From contig CACPJJ010000005.1 in NCBI GenBank assembly GCA_902634305.1, forward strand, positions 1 through 64,000: a DNA stretch of 64,000 bases. Direction: 5' to 3'. Both the position numbers and the translations under genes were made by a program. Below, piece by piece: positions 46,923 through 56,653 of this stretch. The notes under the pieces were generated by a model. It was not told the origin of the DNA. It did not search any database and saw only the letters and a list, made by a program, of their open reading frames with translations. Origin of the DNA: an uncultured Pelagibacteraceae bacterium (GTDB lineage: Bacteria; Pseudomonadota; Alphaproteobacteria; Pelagibacterales; Pelagibacteraceae). Each line of letters starts with the position of its first letter. Positions within the stretch are counted from its first letter, which is position 1.

Positions 46923-47720
46923 TTAAGCTGCCTTTAGATAGTCTAACCAATTTTTTAACTCTAGCATTCTAGTATCTTTTTTTGATTTTTTGATTTCTTC
47001 TTCAATAAATTTAATATGATTTTGAATTTCTTCTTCATCTTTAAAACATTTTCTAACAGTTATAAGTCTTTCTTTTCTAAATTTAATTAATGTAATCATT
47101 TTATCATATGTAATTTCAGGATGATATTGCAAACCCCATATATCACTTACGCCAGATTTAAAATGAATGCTCTGTATTTTATTAATTTTGTTTGATGCTA
47201 AATGAGTTGCCTCATTTGGTAAAGTAACTACCTCATCAAAATTAAAAGCTGGTGAATTAAATTTTTTATTTTTATGTCTATATAAAGGGTGCTTCAATCC
47301 ATTTTCATTAATTTCAATATCTTTGGCTATACCAATATGTGCGCCATTAGATGCTTTTTTTACTTCTCCTCCTGCTGCTGTTACGGCTACTTGCATACCC
47401 CAGCATATAGCTAAAATTTTTTTAATATTTTTTAAACATTCTTTCATAAAAGCAATTTGTCTGCGAATTTCTATACAATCGTTATAGATGCTCAAGCTAC
47501 TACCACCCCAAATTAATCCATCATATTTTTTAATATTTGGAATTATTTTATCAAAACTTTTTTCTGCACATGGATTAAAAACATCAATATTTAAATCTTT
47601 TGAATAATACGCAAGACTCTCTTGTAAACTTTCTGCATGAGTTTTTATACCTGAATTTTTAAAATTTTGATTTTCATTTGGTAGGTTTCCTTCAACAACT
47701 AATAAATTTAAATTTTTCAT
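46923..47720 (-). CDS. Class I glutamine amidotransferase
   Basis: 265 residues. The nucleophile elbow is ILAICWGMQVAV (Cys), with the catalytic QYHPE His-x-Glu region later and the oxyanion GLIWGGSSLS block. It is the stand-alone GATase1 type, like YxeQ or GMP-synthase-like proteins, that hydrolyses a gamma-glutamyl amide. It overlaps the Fe-alcohol dehydrogenase by 1 nt, so it works in the same route. A gamma-glutamyl intermediate of amine metabolism is plausible but unproved. Confidence 0.8.
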   Translation of the reverse strand: MKNLNLLVVEGNLPNENQNFKNSGIKTHAESLQESLAYYSKDLNIDVFNPCAEKSFDKIIPNIKKYDGLIWGGSSLSIYNDCIEIRRQIAFMKECLKNIKKILAICWGMQVAVTAAGGEVKKASNGAHIGIAKDIEINENGLKHPLYRHKNKKFNSPAFNFDEVVTLPNEATHLASNKINKIQSIHFKSGVSDIWGLQYHPEITYDKMITLIKFRKERLITVRKCFKDEEEIQNHIKFIEEEIKKSKKDTRMLELKNWLDYLKAA

Positions 47721-48883
47721 TAAAATAATTTCCCAGACATGCTGTATTCGTACAAAATTTTCATATCATTAACTGTCATTTTTTTTGGATTAGATGAGGT
47801 TGATGGATCTTCTAAGGCCATTTTTGACAATCTTTCAATATCAAAATCTTCTTTTTTTATAACGTCTGATAACTTGTGTGGCATATCTAATTTTTGTCTT
47901 AATTCTAAAACCCACTGTATAAAAGCATCGAATGATTGATTTTGCAATTCTAAATATTTACAAATTTTAATAATTTTTTCTTCAATTACATCTTTATTGA
48001 AAGTCAAAACATATGGCATGAATATTGCATTTGATAATCCATGATGAATATTATTAACAGCGTTAACAGGGTGACTTAAAGAATGAATTGCCCCTAATCC
48101 TTTTTGAAAAGCAGTAGATCCCATGCTTGCAGCTGTTAACATGTTCATTCTCGCTTCAATATTTGAGCCATCTTTGACAGCTTTTAACAACCATTGATTA
48201 ATCATTCTCATTCCTTCTAAAGCGATACCATCGGCCATTGGATGAAATCCAGGTGCACAAAATGCTTCAAGATTATGAGCTAATGCATCCATTCCTGTAG
48301 CAGCTGTAATTTTTGGTGGTAGACCAATAGTTAAAGTTGGATCTAATATTACGATTGATGGTAAAAATTTTGGATGAAAAATAATATTTTTTACACCGGT
48401 TTCTTCATTTAAAATTACAGAAGCTCTACCTGTTTCAGATCCTGTGCCAGCTGTAGTTGGAACAGCTATAATTGGAGAAATTTTATCATGATTTGCTTTA
48501 GTCCAGTTATCTCCCACGTCTTCAAAGTCCCAAATTGAAAGAGTTTGTCCCGACATAAATGCTACAGCTTTTCCAACATCTAATCCACTACCCCCACCAA
48601 ATGCTATAACACCGTCACAACTATCTTTTTTATATATTTCAACACCTTCTTTAACATTTGTGCCTGTAGGGTTACCTACAACTTTTGAAAAAATACTAAC
48701 TTTAAATCCTTCATTTTTTAATTTTTCTAATATATTTAAAACCATCTGAGTTTTAGCCAAACCACTGTCTGTAACTAGTAAAGGACTTTTAATACTTAGC
48801 TGTTTGCAAGCACTACCTAAATCGGCAATTCTATTTTCACCTACCCACATTGTGGTTGGATAATTCCAATTATATTTGCTCAT
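47720..48883 (-). CDS. Iron-containing alcohol dehydrogenase
   Basis: 387 residues of the Fe-ADH family. The NAD site is FGGGSGLDVGKAVA, and the metal ligands appear in GMDALAHNLEAF, HSLSHPVNA and NNIHHGLSNAIFMP. It oxidises an alcohol or reduces an aldehyde. It is divergent from an aldehyde dehydrogenase gene, a natural alcohol-to-aldehyde-to-acid pair. The glutamine amidotransferase follows with a 1-nt overlap. The substrate is not identifiable from sequence. Confidence 0.88.
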   Translation of the reverse strand: MSKYNWNYPTTMWVGENRIADLGSACKQLSIKSPLLVTDSGLAKTQMVLNILEKLKNEGFKVSIFSKVVGNPTGTNVKEGVEIYKKDSCDGVIAFGGGSGLDVGKAVAFMSGQTLSIWDFEDVGDNWTKANHDKISPIIAVPTTAGTGSETGRASVILNEETGVKNIIFHPKFLPSIVILDPTLTIGLPPKITAATGMDALAHNLEAFCAPGFHPMADGIALEGMRMINQWLLKAVKDGSNIEARMNMLTAASMGSTAFQKGLGAIHSLSHPVNAVNNIHHGLSNAIFMPYVLTFNKDVIEEKIIKICKYLELQNQSFDAFIQWVLELRQKLDMPHKLSDVIKKEDFDIERLSKMALEDPSTSSNPKKMTVNDMKILYEYSMSGKLF

Positions 48884-48953
48884 ATTTAAATTTATTTATA
48901 GAGGATTTTTAATATGGTAAATGAAATTAATCTAGTTTAATCTTACATTTTTT

Positions 48954-50330
48954 ATGATCCAAACAATTACACCAATAGATAATACAATATATGTCGAAAG
49001 AGAGTATAATTCGAAAATAATTGAAGAAACTATATCTAATTCAGTTATAGCCCAAAATGAATGGGGATCACTTAAAGTAGAGGAAAGAGTTGATTTATTA
49101 AAAAAATTTGTTGCTGACTTTTTATCAAAAGAAAAACAAATTATTGAAGAAATTACCAGACAAATGGGAAGGCCAATCTCTCAAGCGTTAAATGAATTAA
49201 AAGGTTTTAAAGAAAGAGCTGATTATATGCTCTCAATTGCGGATGAAAAATTAAAAAATATCTATTTGCCAGAAAAAGAAAATTTTAAAAATTATATTAA
49301 AAGAATTCCAATGGGAGTTTCTTTTATTATAGCTCCATGGAACTATCCTTATTTAACGTCTGTTAATTCAATTATACCATCTCTTGCTGCAGGAAATTCT
49401 GTAATATTAAAGCACTCAGCCCAAACACCTCTTTGTGCTGAGCAACTGTATGAATCAGCTAAAAAAACTCTTCCTAATAATACATTTAATTATTTACATC
49501 TTAACCACAATGACAGTTTGAAAATAGTTTCTGATAAAAGAATTGGGTTTGTTTCATTTACAGGGTCAGTAAGTGCAGGCTATGAAGTTCAAAAATCAAC
49601 AATGAATAAATTTATAAGTATTGCACTTGAATTGGGTGGAAAGGATCCAGCATTTGTAAGACATGATGCTGATCTTGAAAATACTGTAGAAAATCTTGTG
49701 GATGGTTCTTTTTTTAATTCTGGTCAATCTTGCTGCGGTATAGAAAGAATCTACGTAGATAAAAAAATATATAATAATTTTTTAGAGTTATTTATTGATA
49801 AAACATACAGCTACAAATTGGGCAATCCATTAAAAGAAGATACCAACCTTGGTCCTGTTGTTAAATTATCTGCTGCGGATTTTATTAAAGATCAGATGAA
49901 TTTAGCTGTAAAACAAGGTGCAAAAATGATGATTAATGAATCAAAATTTGATTACCCAAAAGAACATAAAAATTACATGATCCCTCAAGTTCTAACTAAT
50001 GTAAATCATGAAATGAAATTTATGATGGAAGAAACATTTGGTCCCTGTGTAGGAATAATGGCAGTAGATAATGACGATGAAGGTGTAAATTTAATGAATG
50101 ATAGTCCTTATGGTTTAACCGCATCAATTTGGACTAAAGATATTGATGTTGCAGAAAAGCTTGGCAATAAAGTAAATACTGGAACTTTATTTATGAATAG
50201 ATGTGATTACTTAGATCCAGGATTATCTTGGACAGGTGTAAAGGAAACAGGAAAAGGCTGTTCTTTATCTGAGATAGCATATGAACATCTTACAAAACCA
50301 AAAAGTTTTCACCTAAAGAAAAAATTATAA
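48954..50330 (+). CDS. Aldehyde dehydrogenase
   Basis: 458 residues. The cofactor and catalytic blocks are all present: IAPWNYPYLT, KHSAQTPLCAEQL, FTGSVSAG, LELGGKDPAFV (general base Glu) and FNSGQSCCGIERIYV (catalytic Cys). It oxidises an aldehyde with NAD(P)+. It leads a two-gene unit with an SDR 4 nt downstream and is divergent from an Fe-ADH over 70 bp. The specific aldehyde is unknown; succinic-semialdehyde-like enzymes share this length. Confidence 0.9.
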   Translation: MIQTITPIDNTIYVEREYNSKIIEETISNSVIAQNEWGSLKVEERVDLLKKFVADFLSKEKQIIEEITRQMGRPISQALNELKGFKERADYMLSIADEKLKNIYLPEKENFKNYIKRIPMGVSFIIAPWNYPYLTSVNSIIPSLAAGNSVILKHSAQTPLCAEQLYESAKKTLPNNTFNYLHLNHNDSLKIVSDKRIGFVSFTGSVSAGYEVQKSTMNKFISIALELGGKDPAFVRHDADLENTVENLVDGSFFNSGQSCCGIERIYVDKKIYNNFLELFIDKTYSYKLGNPLKEDTNLGPVVKLSAADFIKDQMNLAVKQGAKMMINESKFDYPKEHKNYMIPQVLTNVNHEMKFMMEETFGPCVGIMAVDNDDEGVNLMNDSPYGLTASIWTKDIDVAEKLGNKVNTGTLFMNRCDYLDPGLSWTGVKETGKGCSLSEIAYEHLTKPKSFHLKKKL

Positions 50331-50334
50331 AAAA

Positions 50335-51090
50335 ATGAAACTTACTTACAAAGGTAAATCAGCAATTGTTACTGGTGCGTGTGGTGGTATGGGTTTAGAA
50401 GTTTCTAAAAATTTATCAAAAAATAATATTGCGGTACTTATGATTGATTTGAAAAAACCTCCTAAAAATTTTTTAAAAGATAATCAAAATTGTACATATA
50501 AAAATATTGATGTTACTAATTTTAAGAAATTAAAAAAATCTATAGAAATATTTTGCAAAAAAAATAAGCAGATTGATTATTTAATTAATACAACAGGTGT
50601 CTTATGGTTTGATAAAGATATATCATCAACTAATATTGACCCTAAAATATGGGATAAAGTCTATGAAATAAACTTAAAATCAATGGTTTATCTATCTAAA
50701 ATTATTATACCTAAAATGAAAAAAAATAAATTTGGATCAATGGTGCATATTTCGTCTGTTGATGCATTGTCAGGTGATAATAAACCACAGGATGCTTATG
50801 GATCCTCTAAAGCTGCTATGATTAGACTGTCAAAATCTCTAGCAATTCAATTTGCTTCAAACAATATTAGATCAAATAGTATATTACCTGGAGCAGTCGA
50901 TACTAATATGCAAAGAAGATGGAAAAAAAATCCATCAGCAAAAAAAAAATTAGCAAAAGTAATACCTCTTAATAGAATTGGTGAACCACAAGATATATCA
51001 AATACCGTTATGTTTCTATTAAGTGACCAATCTAATTATATTACTGGAACTGAAATTATTATCGACGGCGGTATTACTGCTAAACCTTAA
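50335..51090 (+). CDS. Short-chain dehydrogenase/reductase
   Basis: 251 residues of the classical SDR family. The cofactor loop is VTGACGGMGLEV, NTTGVLW replaces NNAG, and the catalytic set is S in HISSVDALS with YGSSKAAM (YxxxK). The C-terminal IIIDGGITAKP is typical. It acts on an alcohol or ketone and belongs to the aldehyde dehydrogenase operon (4-nt gap). A strong bidirectional terminator follows. Substrate unknown. Confidence 0.88.
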   Translation: MKLTYKGKSAIVTGACGGMGLEVSKNLSKNNIAVLMIDLKKPPKNFLKDNQNCTYKNIDVTNFKKLKKSIEIFCKKNKQIDYLINTTGVLWFDKDISSTNIDPKIWDKVYEINLKSMVYLSKIIIPKMKKNKFGSMVHISSVDALSGDNKPQDAYGSSKAAMIRLSKSLAIQFASNNIRSNSILPGAVDTNMQRRWKKNPSAKKKLAKVIPLNRIGEPQDISNTVMFLLSDQSNYITGTEIIIDGGITAKP

Positions 51091-51099
51091 ATCTTAGAA

Positions 51100-51128
51100 T
51101 TAGGCGCTTCTATAAAAGAAGCGCCTAA
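51100..51128. terminator. Bidirectional terminator between the SDR and dctP
   Basis: TTAGGCGCTTCT (51100-51111) pairs perfectly with AGAAGCGCCTAA (51117-51128) around an ATAAA loop, a 12-bp GC-centred stem. It sits between two converging genes (stops at 51090 and 51137), so it can end both transcripts. The flanks are A/T-rich rather than clean T-runs. Confidence 0.8.
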
Positions 51129-51136
51129 AAATATTA

Positions 51137-52213
51137 TTATCTATAAGGATAACCAGCTTTTTCCATTGTTTGAGCATATAATTTAAATGCATCAACAACT
51201 TTTTTAGCACGTGGGCTAATTTTAGATGTATCATCCCAGAACTCTTTAGAGTCTTCTACTACTTTACCCCACTCATTCGCTGGAAGACTTGTTAGTTCCA
51301 TTTTTTTACCATTAACACGTAGGTCTGCTTCTCCACCCCAATACCATACTTGTCTATAATAATGAGAGTCATTAATAGACATTCGGTATAAAGCTTGAAG
51401 TTTTGGACTTAATTTTTCCCAACTTTTTGAATTGGCAAAGTAAGAACCAAACCATGCACCTGTAACTGCATTTGTTAAAGCATATTTACAAATATCTGCC
51501 CAACCTACTTCGTAAGCTTCGGTAAATCCGCACCAACAAACACCATCAAGTTCACCTGTTTGCATTGCAGTTTCAACATCATCCCATGGTACAATTACTG
51601 GAATTAAACCATATCTAGACAAGAATTTTCCTGCAGTTGGAACGCCAAAAACTCTTAATCCTTTCATGTCCGCTAATGAAGTAACTTTTTTCTTAACAGT
51701 AAATAGATGACAAGGGTCCCAAGCACTAGTGCTTAACCATTTTACTCCCTTAACTTCTTTATAAGCTTCATCCCAAATTTCATTTAAACCGTAATATTTA
51801 AATAATGATGGAACATCTAAACTGTATCTTGTTGCAAATGGGAAATATCCACCAAATACCTGTATATCTACTGGTGAACCCATAGTTGCGTCATCACTTT
51901 GCACTGCATCAATTGTACCTGCCTGCATTGCTCTAAACAATTCATCAGTTGGTACTAATTGGTCTGCATAGTAAAGCTCAATTTCCATTTCGCCATGAGC
52001 AGCTTTATTAAAAGCTTCAATTTGTGGCTTAATTACATGAGCTCCTAAAGGTGCTCCAGAATATGTTTGCAGTCTCCATTTTATTGGATTTGACGCCGCA
52101 TAAACATAAGGAGCTTTTACAACAGAAGCCCCGGCCGCACCCAAAGTTAACAAACCGGCTTTCTTAATAAACGAACGCCTTTTATTTGTTATGATTTTTT
52201 TTTCTTTTTTCAT
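51137..52213 (-). CDS. dctP: TRAP transporter substrate-binding protein (DctP family)
   Basis: 358 residues. The N-terminus has a Tat-type signal (NKRRSFIKKAG, then a hydrophobic stretch to about 38), so it is exported folded. The DctP fold follows, with LYYADQLVPTDELFRAMQAG and GLRVFGVPTAGKFL, where many relatives have an Arg that binds a carboxylate. It delivers a substrate, usually an organic acid, to DctQM. It is separated from dctM by 94 nt. The neighbouring tmm does not establish the substrate. Confidence 0.88.
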   Translation of the reverse strand: MKKEKKIITNKRRSFIKKAGLLTLGAAGASVVKAPYVYAASNPIKWRLQTYSGAPLGAHVIKPQIEAFNKAAHGEMEIELYYADQLVPTDELFRAMQAGTIDAVQSDDATMGSPVDIQVFGGYFPFATRYSLDVPSLFKYYGLNEIWDEAYKEVKGVKWLSTSAWDPCHLFTVKKKVTSLADMKGLRVFGVPTAGKFLSRYGLIPVIVPWDDVETAMQTGELDGVCWCGFTEAYEVGWADICKYALTNAVTGAWFGSYFANSKSWEKLSPKLQALYRMSINDSHYYRQVWYWGGEADLRVNGKKMELTSLPANEWGKVVEDSKEFWDDTSKISPRAKKVVDAFKLYAQTMEKAGYPYR

Positions 52214-52307
52214 ATCTTCCTCTCACTTAATTTATACACAAAAGGTTATTATTAATTTTAGAATGATTCTAGTAATTATTTAAAATAATTTAAACTATAA
52301 GTTGAAT

Positions 52308-53648
52308 TTATTTATTTGATAAATATTTTTCAGGCAAGTATGTAGCAATTTCGGGGAATGCCATGACTATCGCTAGACCAATAACCATGACTATAACAAA
52401 CGGAATGATTGATCTATAAATATCATATAAAGTTATTTCTTTTGGTGCCATAGCTCTCATTAAGAATAAATTATATCCAAACGGTGGAGTCATATATGCT
52501 ATTTGACAAGTAATTGTATAAAGCACTCCATACCATATAGGATCAAATCCTAAAGATATAATTAGTGGAACGTAAAGTGGTGCAACAATTACCAGCATTG
52601 CAGTATCATCTAAAAACATTCCCATAATTATATAAGAAAGTTGCATCATAATTAAAACTCCCCAAGGTGTTAGATTCCATCTTTCAATAAATAACTTCTC
52701 TATTGCTTTTCCTGCTCCCAGACCATCAAAGACAGCCCCAAAACATAATGCCGCTAAAATTATCCACATAAACATACATGAAACACCCAGTGTTTTTTTA
52801 AGCGTAGTTTCGAGAACTTGTTTGTTAAATCTTTTTTTATAAATAGCAGCGATTGTAGCAAGTAGTGCTCCAACGGCTGAACATTCAACAAGACTTGCTA
52901 TTCCCATTAAAAACAAACCGGTCATAAGAAAGAAAATTACAAAAGGAATTATTCCAGCTTTTAATAATTTTAATTTTTCTGATAGCGGAATATCTCTTTC
53001 TTTTTTATCTAGTGCGGGACCTAATTCTGGTTGGAGTCGACACCTAACATAAATATAAATAATAAATAAAGAAGCCATTAATATTCCCGGCAAAAGGCCA
53101 GCCAACCAAAGCTTACTAACTGGCTGTCTTGCGATCATGCCGTATAGAACCATAACTACACTTGGGGGTATAAGTATACCTAGAGAACTCCCCGCTTGAA
53201 CCACCCCAGTAATCATTCGTTTATCGTAATTTCTCTTTAACATTTCTGGAAGTGCAATTGTTGCTCCTATAGCCATTCCCGCTACACTTAATCCATTCAT
53301 TGCCGAAATTGCTACCATCATAAGCATCGTTCCAATCGCAAGACCACCTTTCAGTCCACCAAAATATACATGAAACATTTTATATAAATCGTTTGCTATT
53401 CCCGACTCAGAGATCATAAATCCCATATAAATAAAAAGAGGAAGAGTAAGCATTGGATACCATTTAAACAACTTCCACGTAGCTGTGTAAGGCATCTCCA
53501 TAGATCCTTCACCCCAAATCAATAATGCTGAAGCAGCTGCGACAAAGCCTATTGCACCAAATACTCTTTGACCAGTAAACATCATTGTTAACATTGTTAT
53601 AAACATAAACAATGCAATGAATTCGTAACTTAAGTATTGTGCTAACAT
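52308..53648 (-). CDS. dctM: TRAP transporter large permease subunit (DctM)
   Basis: 446 residues with about 12 helices. The DctM signatures are FIYMGFMISESGIANDLY, GTMLMMVAISAMNGLSVA, QAGSSLGILIPPSVVM and PFGYNLFLMRAMAP. It is the Na+-driven channel subunit. It starts 2 nt after dctQ. A Ser/Gly-rich start VFGAIGFVAA is also typical. Confidence 0.93.
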   Translation of the reverse strand: MLAQYLSYEFIALFMFITMLTMMFTGQRVFGAIGFVAAASALLIWGEGSMEMPYTATWKLFKWYPMLTLPLFIYMGFMISESGIANDLYKMFHVYFGGLKGGLAIGTMLMMVAISAMNGLSVAGMAIGATIALPEMLKRNYDKRMITGVVQAGSSLGILIPPSVVMVLYGMIARQPVSKLWLAGLLPGILMASLFIIYIYVRCRLQPELGPALDKKERDIPLSEKLKLLKAGIIPFVIFFLMTGLFLMGIASLVECSAVGALLATIAAIYKKRFNKQVLETTLKKTLGVSCMFMWIILAALCFGAVFDGLGAGKAIEKLFIERWNLTPWGVLIMMQLSYIIMGMFLDDTAMLVIVAPLYVPLIISLGFDPIWYGVLYTITCQIAYMTPPFGYNLFLMRAMAPKEITLYDIYRSIIPFVIVMVIGLAIVMAFPEIATYLPEKYLSNK

Positions 53649-53650
53649 AA

Positions 53651-54160
53651 TTATATTTTTTTACCTTTTATTTTTGCTATGTCTTTAAAAAGCATAGAAA
53701 ACGCTTGCAGTAACATTAATAAAATACCAATTAACATTAAACTTTTTATTGGCCAAACATAAGGTGCCCAAGCCGTAAAAAGTTTTTGCTTAGTTTCAAT
53801 GGTGTATTGTAAGCTTGTTATAGATCCATAAAATAAAATTATTAAATAGAAAATTAAAAACATGCTTGTAAAAGCATCCATTTTTGCTTTTCCTCTTTCG
53901 GAAAGCCTTCCATAAAATAAATCCATTCTAACGTGATCATCAGTAATCATAGAATAACCGCCACCCAATAAATAATATGCAGTAATTGTAAATTGAGCCA
54001 TCTCAATTATCCACATCAAAGGATAATTAATTATATTTCTAGTTACAAAAGAAAGAATTAGCACAAACATCATAAAAAAAACTCCATACATAACTATTCT
54101 CCCAACTTTAATACAAATTGAATCAATAAATTTTACATAGTTAGAGATTAATTTTGGCAT
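53651..54160 (-). CDS. dctQ: TRAP transporter small permease subunit (DctQ)
   Basis: 169 residues with four helices, the usual DctQ size. MWIIEMAQFTITAYYLLGGGYSM and DDHVRMDLFYGRLSERGKAKMD (in short, DHVRMDLFYGRL) match the family. It is the first gene of dctQMP. It is divergent from tmm across 119 bp of A/T-rich sequence with no clear operator. Confidence 0.9.
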   Translation of the reverse strand: MPKLISNYVKFIDSICIKVGRIVMYGVFFMMFVLILSFVTRNIINYPLMWIIEMAQFTITAYYLLGGGYSMITDDHVRMDLFYGRLSERGKAKMDAFTSMFLIFYLIILFYGSITSLQYTIETKQKLFTAWAPYVWPIKSLMLIGILLMLLQAFSMLFKDIAKIKGKKI

Positions 54161-54279
54161 AGAGTTATTTTTTTATGATAATTAAAATTAAAATTAGAAT
54201 TATTGCAAGAATTAAAATCATTGAATTAATATTTAGATAAGATAGATTTAATAAATTATTTGAGGGATTTAAAAATAAT

Positions 54280-55620
54280 ATGACAAAAGTAGCTATTATA
54301 GGAACAGGTCCTTGTGGACTGTCTATGTTAAGATCTTTTGAACAAGCTGAAAAAAAAGGTGAAAAAATACCTGAAATAGTTTGTTTTGAAAAACAGGAAG
54401 ACTGGGGAGGATTATGGAACTATAGTTGGAGAACTGGATCTGATCAGTATGGTGATCCTGTTCCTAACAGTATGTACAGATATCTATGGTCAAATGGACC
54501 AAAAGAGTGTTTGGAATTTGCAGATTATTCTTTTGACGAACACTTTGGAAAGCCTATTCCATCATTTCCACCTAGAGAAGTTTTGTATGATTATATAACC
54601 GGCAGATTAAAGAAAGGTAATCTAAAAAATAAAGTAAGATTTAGTACAAGTGTTTCTAAAGTTATTTTTAATGGAGAACAATTTGAAATTACTTCCCATG
54701 ATAAAAAAAATGATAAATTTTCAAAAGATACTTTTGATTATGTAGTTGTATCAACTGGTCATTTTTCAGTTCCCTTTATTCCAGAATATCCAGGAATGAA
54801 ATCTTTTCCAGGTAGAATAATGCATTCACATGATTTTAGAGATGCCGAAGAATTTAGAGGAAAAAATGTTATTGTTTTAGGAAGCAGTTATTCAGCAGAA
54901 GATGTAGCTCTTCAATGCCACAAGTATGGTGCTAAAAGTGTAACTATAGGTTACAGAAATAACCCAATGGGTTTTAAATGGCCTAAAGGAGTAAAAGAAG
55001 TGCATTATTTAGATAAACTGGTTGGAAATAAAGCAATCTTTAAAGATGGACATGAACAAGAGGCTGATGCAATAATTTTATGTTCTGGTTATCTTCATCA
55101 TTTCCCATTTTTAACTGAGGACCTTAAGCTAAAAACTAGAAATAGATTATATCCGCCAAAATTATATAAAGGTGTCGTATGGCAAGATAATCACAAATTA
55201 CTTTATTTAGGTATGCAAGATCAATTTCATACTTTTAATATGTTTGATTGTCAGGCGTGGTATGCAAGGGATGTGATAATGGGTAAAAGTAAAATTCCAA
55301 ATAGCTCAGAAATAGAAAAAGATATAAATAAATGGGTTGCTCTAGAGGAAAAATTAGAAAACCCAGATCAAATGATAGACTTTCAAACTGAATATACAAA
55401 AGAACTTCACGGGCTATCTGATTATCCAAAAATTGATTTTGAGTTAATTAGAAAACATTTTAAAGAATGGGAACACCATAAAGTAGAAGATATTATGACA
55501 TATAGAAATAAATCTTTTTCTTCACCTGTTACAGGATCTATTGCCCCAGTACATCATACGCCTTGGGCAACAGCAATGGACGATTCTTCAAAAGTTTTTT
55601 TAAATCAACCAAAAAAATAG
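54280..55620 (+). CDS. tmm: Trimethylamine monooxygenase
   Basis: 446 residues of the flavin monooxygenase family and very similar, as I recall it, to Methylocella Tmm: FAD site GTGPCGLSMLRSFEQA, NSMYRYLWSNGPKECLEFADY, the FMO motif FPGRIMHSHDFRD, NADPH site LGSSYSAEDVALQ, and the end HHTPW. It oxidises trimethylamine to TMAO with NADPH and O2. It stands alone on the plus strand, divergent from a TRAP transporter and convergent with gpsA. TMAO demethylase (tdm) is not in the window. Confidence 0.92.
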   Translation: MTKVAIIGTGPCGLSMLRSFEQAEKKGEKIPEIVCFEKQEDWGGLWNYSWRTGSDQYGDPVPNSMYRYLWSNGPKECLEFADYSFDEHFGKPIPSFPPREVLYDYITGRLKKGNLKNKVRFSTSVSKVIFNGEQFEITSHDKKNDKFSKDTFDYVVVSTGHFSVPFIPEYPGMKSFPGRIMHSHDFRDAEEFRGKNVIVLGSSYSAEDVALQCHKYGAKSVTIGYRNNPMGFKWPKGVKEVHYLDKLVGNKAIFKDGHEQEADAIILCSGYLHHFPFLTEDLKLKTRNRLYPPKLYKGVVWQDNHKLLYLGMQDQFHTFNMFDCQAWYARDVIMGKSKIPNSSEIEKDINKWVALEEKLENPDQMIDFQTEYTKELHGLSDYPKIDFELIRKHFKEWEHHKVEDIMTYRNKSFSSPVTGSIAPVHHTPWATAMDDSSKVFLNQPKK

Positions 55621-55625
55621 AATAA

Positions 55626-56645
55626 TTACCAATCGATCTGTAATTTTTTGTTTTCGCAAATACATTCTAAAATGCTAAATAAAAGTGGAAATTTACTTTT
55701 ATCAAATTTTGCCATAAGTTTTGGTCCAATATCAAAAGCCAATTGGGCACCTTCAACTGTTGTATTTTTCATAAATTTTTCTTTTGCCTCTTTGTATAAA
55801 TAACCTTGTCCTAAATATTTTCCCATTTGGCTATTTCTTCCGCCAGACACACTTACATATATATCTCCTAAACCAGCTAAACCATAAACAGACTCAGTTT
55901 TACCTGAATAACTATTAACAATGTCTACCATTTCAGAAATTGATCTATGAATTAAACTAGCAGCGGTATTTAAAAAATATTTTTCTTGGATTTCTTTTGA
56001 AGCAGCTGGGTTACTTAAGCCTTGTGAACCACCAATTAACATTGAATAAAGATTTTTTATCGCTGAAGAAATTTCTATACCTTCTATATCATCTGATATT
56101 TCACATTTGTAATATTCTGTTTGAATAAAATTCTGAATTTTTTGAGCCTCCTTAATATTTTTATTTGCTATTATAGTTCCTGTTCTTATTTTATTTGCAA
56201 GGCCTGATGCCAAACATGGTCCTTTAACTGAAGAAATATTAACATTTTTATGACCATTTTTTTTCAAAATCATTTCTAGTTTTTCAGTTAAAGTTGTTAG
56301 TTGATCATCAATTATTGAAAGGCCCTTTGTTAGTAAAATTATTGGTGTGTTAGCCTTATAAAATTTTGAAATCTCATCACTTACCCAATCAATTCCAGCT
56401 GAGCTAACAGCAACTACGATTAAATCTAAATCGGTATCAGCAATTGCACTAAATTTTTCAATTTTAATATTTTTTGGCAAAATTACATTTAAACTTGGGT
56501 GCAAATTTTTATTGGATTTTATTGAAGAAATAAAATTATCTTCTAATACTGAGCCCATTATAGTGACATCATTATTATTTTCTGCACACGGAATCGAAAA
56601 AGCAGATCCCATTGCTCCAGCGCCAATTATTAATATTTTTTTCAT
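55626..56645 (-). CDS. gpsA: NAD(P)-dependent glycerol-3-phosphate dehydrogenase
   Basis: 339 residues. The NAD site is IIGAGAMGSAFSIP, with LLTKGL and SSVKGPCLASGLANK blocks and ALKN-type SSAIKNLYSMLIG, all typical of GpsA. GLAGLGDIYVSVSGGRNSQMG is the second conserved region. It interconverts dihydroxyacetone phosphate and glycerol 3-phosphate. It follows glpK by 8 nt, so here it probably oxidises glycerol 3-phosphate formed by GlpK or sets the lipid backbone pool. Convergent with tmm (5-bp gap). Confidence 0.9.
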   Translation of the reverse strand: MKKILIIGAGAMGSAFSIPCAENNNDVTIMGSVLEDNFISSIKSNKNLHPSLNVILPKNIKIEKFSAIADTDLDLIVVAVSSAGIDWVSDEISKFYKANTPIILLTKGLSIIDDQLTTLTEKLEMILKKNGHKNVNISSVKGPCLASGLANKIRTGTIIANKNIKEAQKIQNFIQTEYYKCEISDDIEGIEISSAIKNLYSMLIGGSQGLSNPAASKEIQEKYFLNTAASLIHRSISEMVDIVNSYSGKTESVYGLAGLGDIYVSVSGGRNSQMGKYLGQGYLYKEAKEKFMKNTTVEGAQLAFDIGPKLMAKFDKSKFPLLFSILECICENKKLQIDW

Positions 56646-56653
56646 AGCTAAAA

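Noticed and set aside
54194-54260. Tiny ORF in the tmm/dctQ divergent gap
   Set aside because: About 19 codons of Ile/Lys-rich A/T sequence with no ribosome site or motif; more likely promoter DNA.
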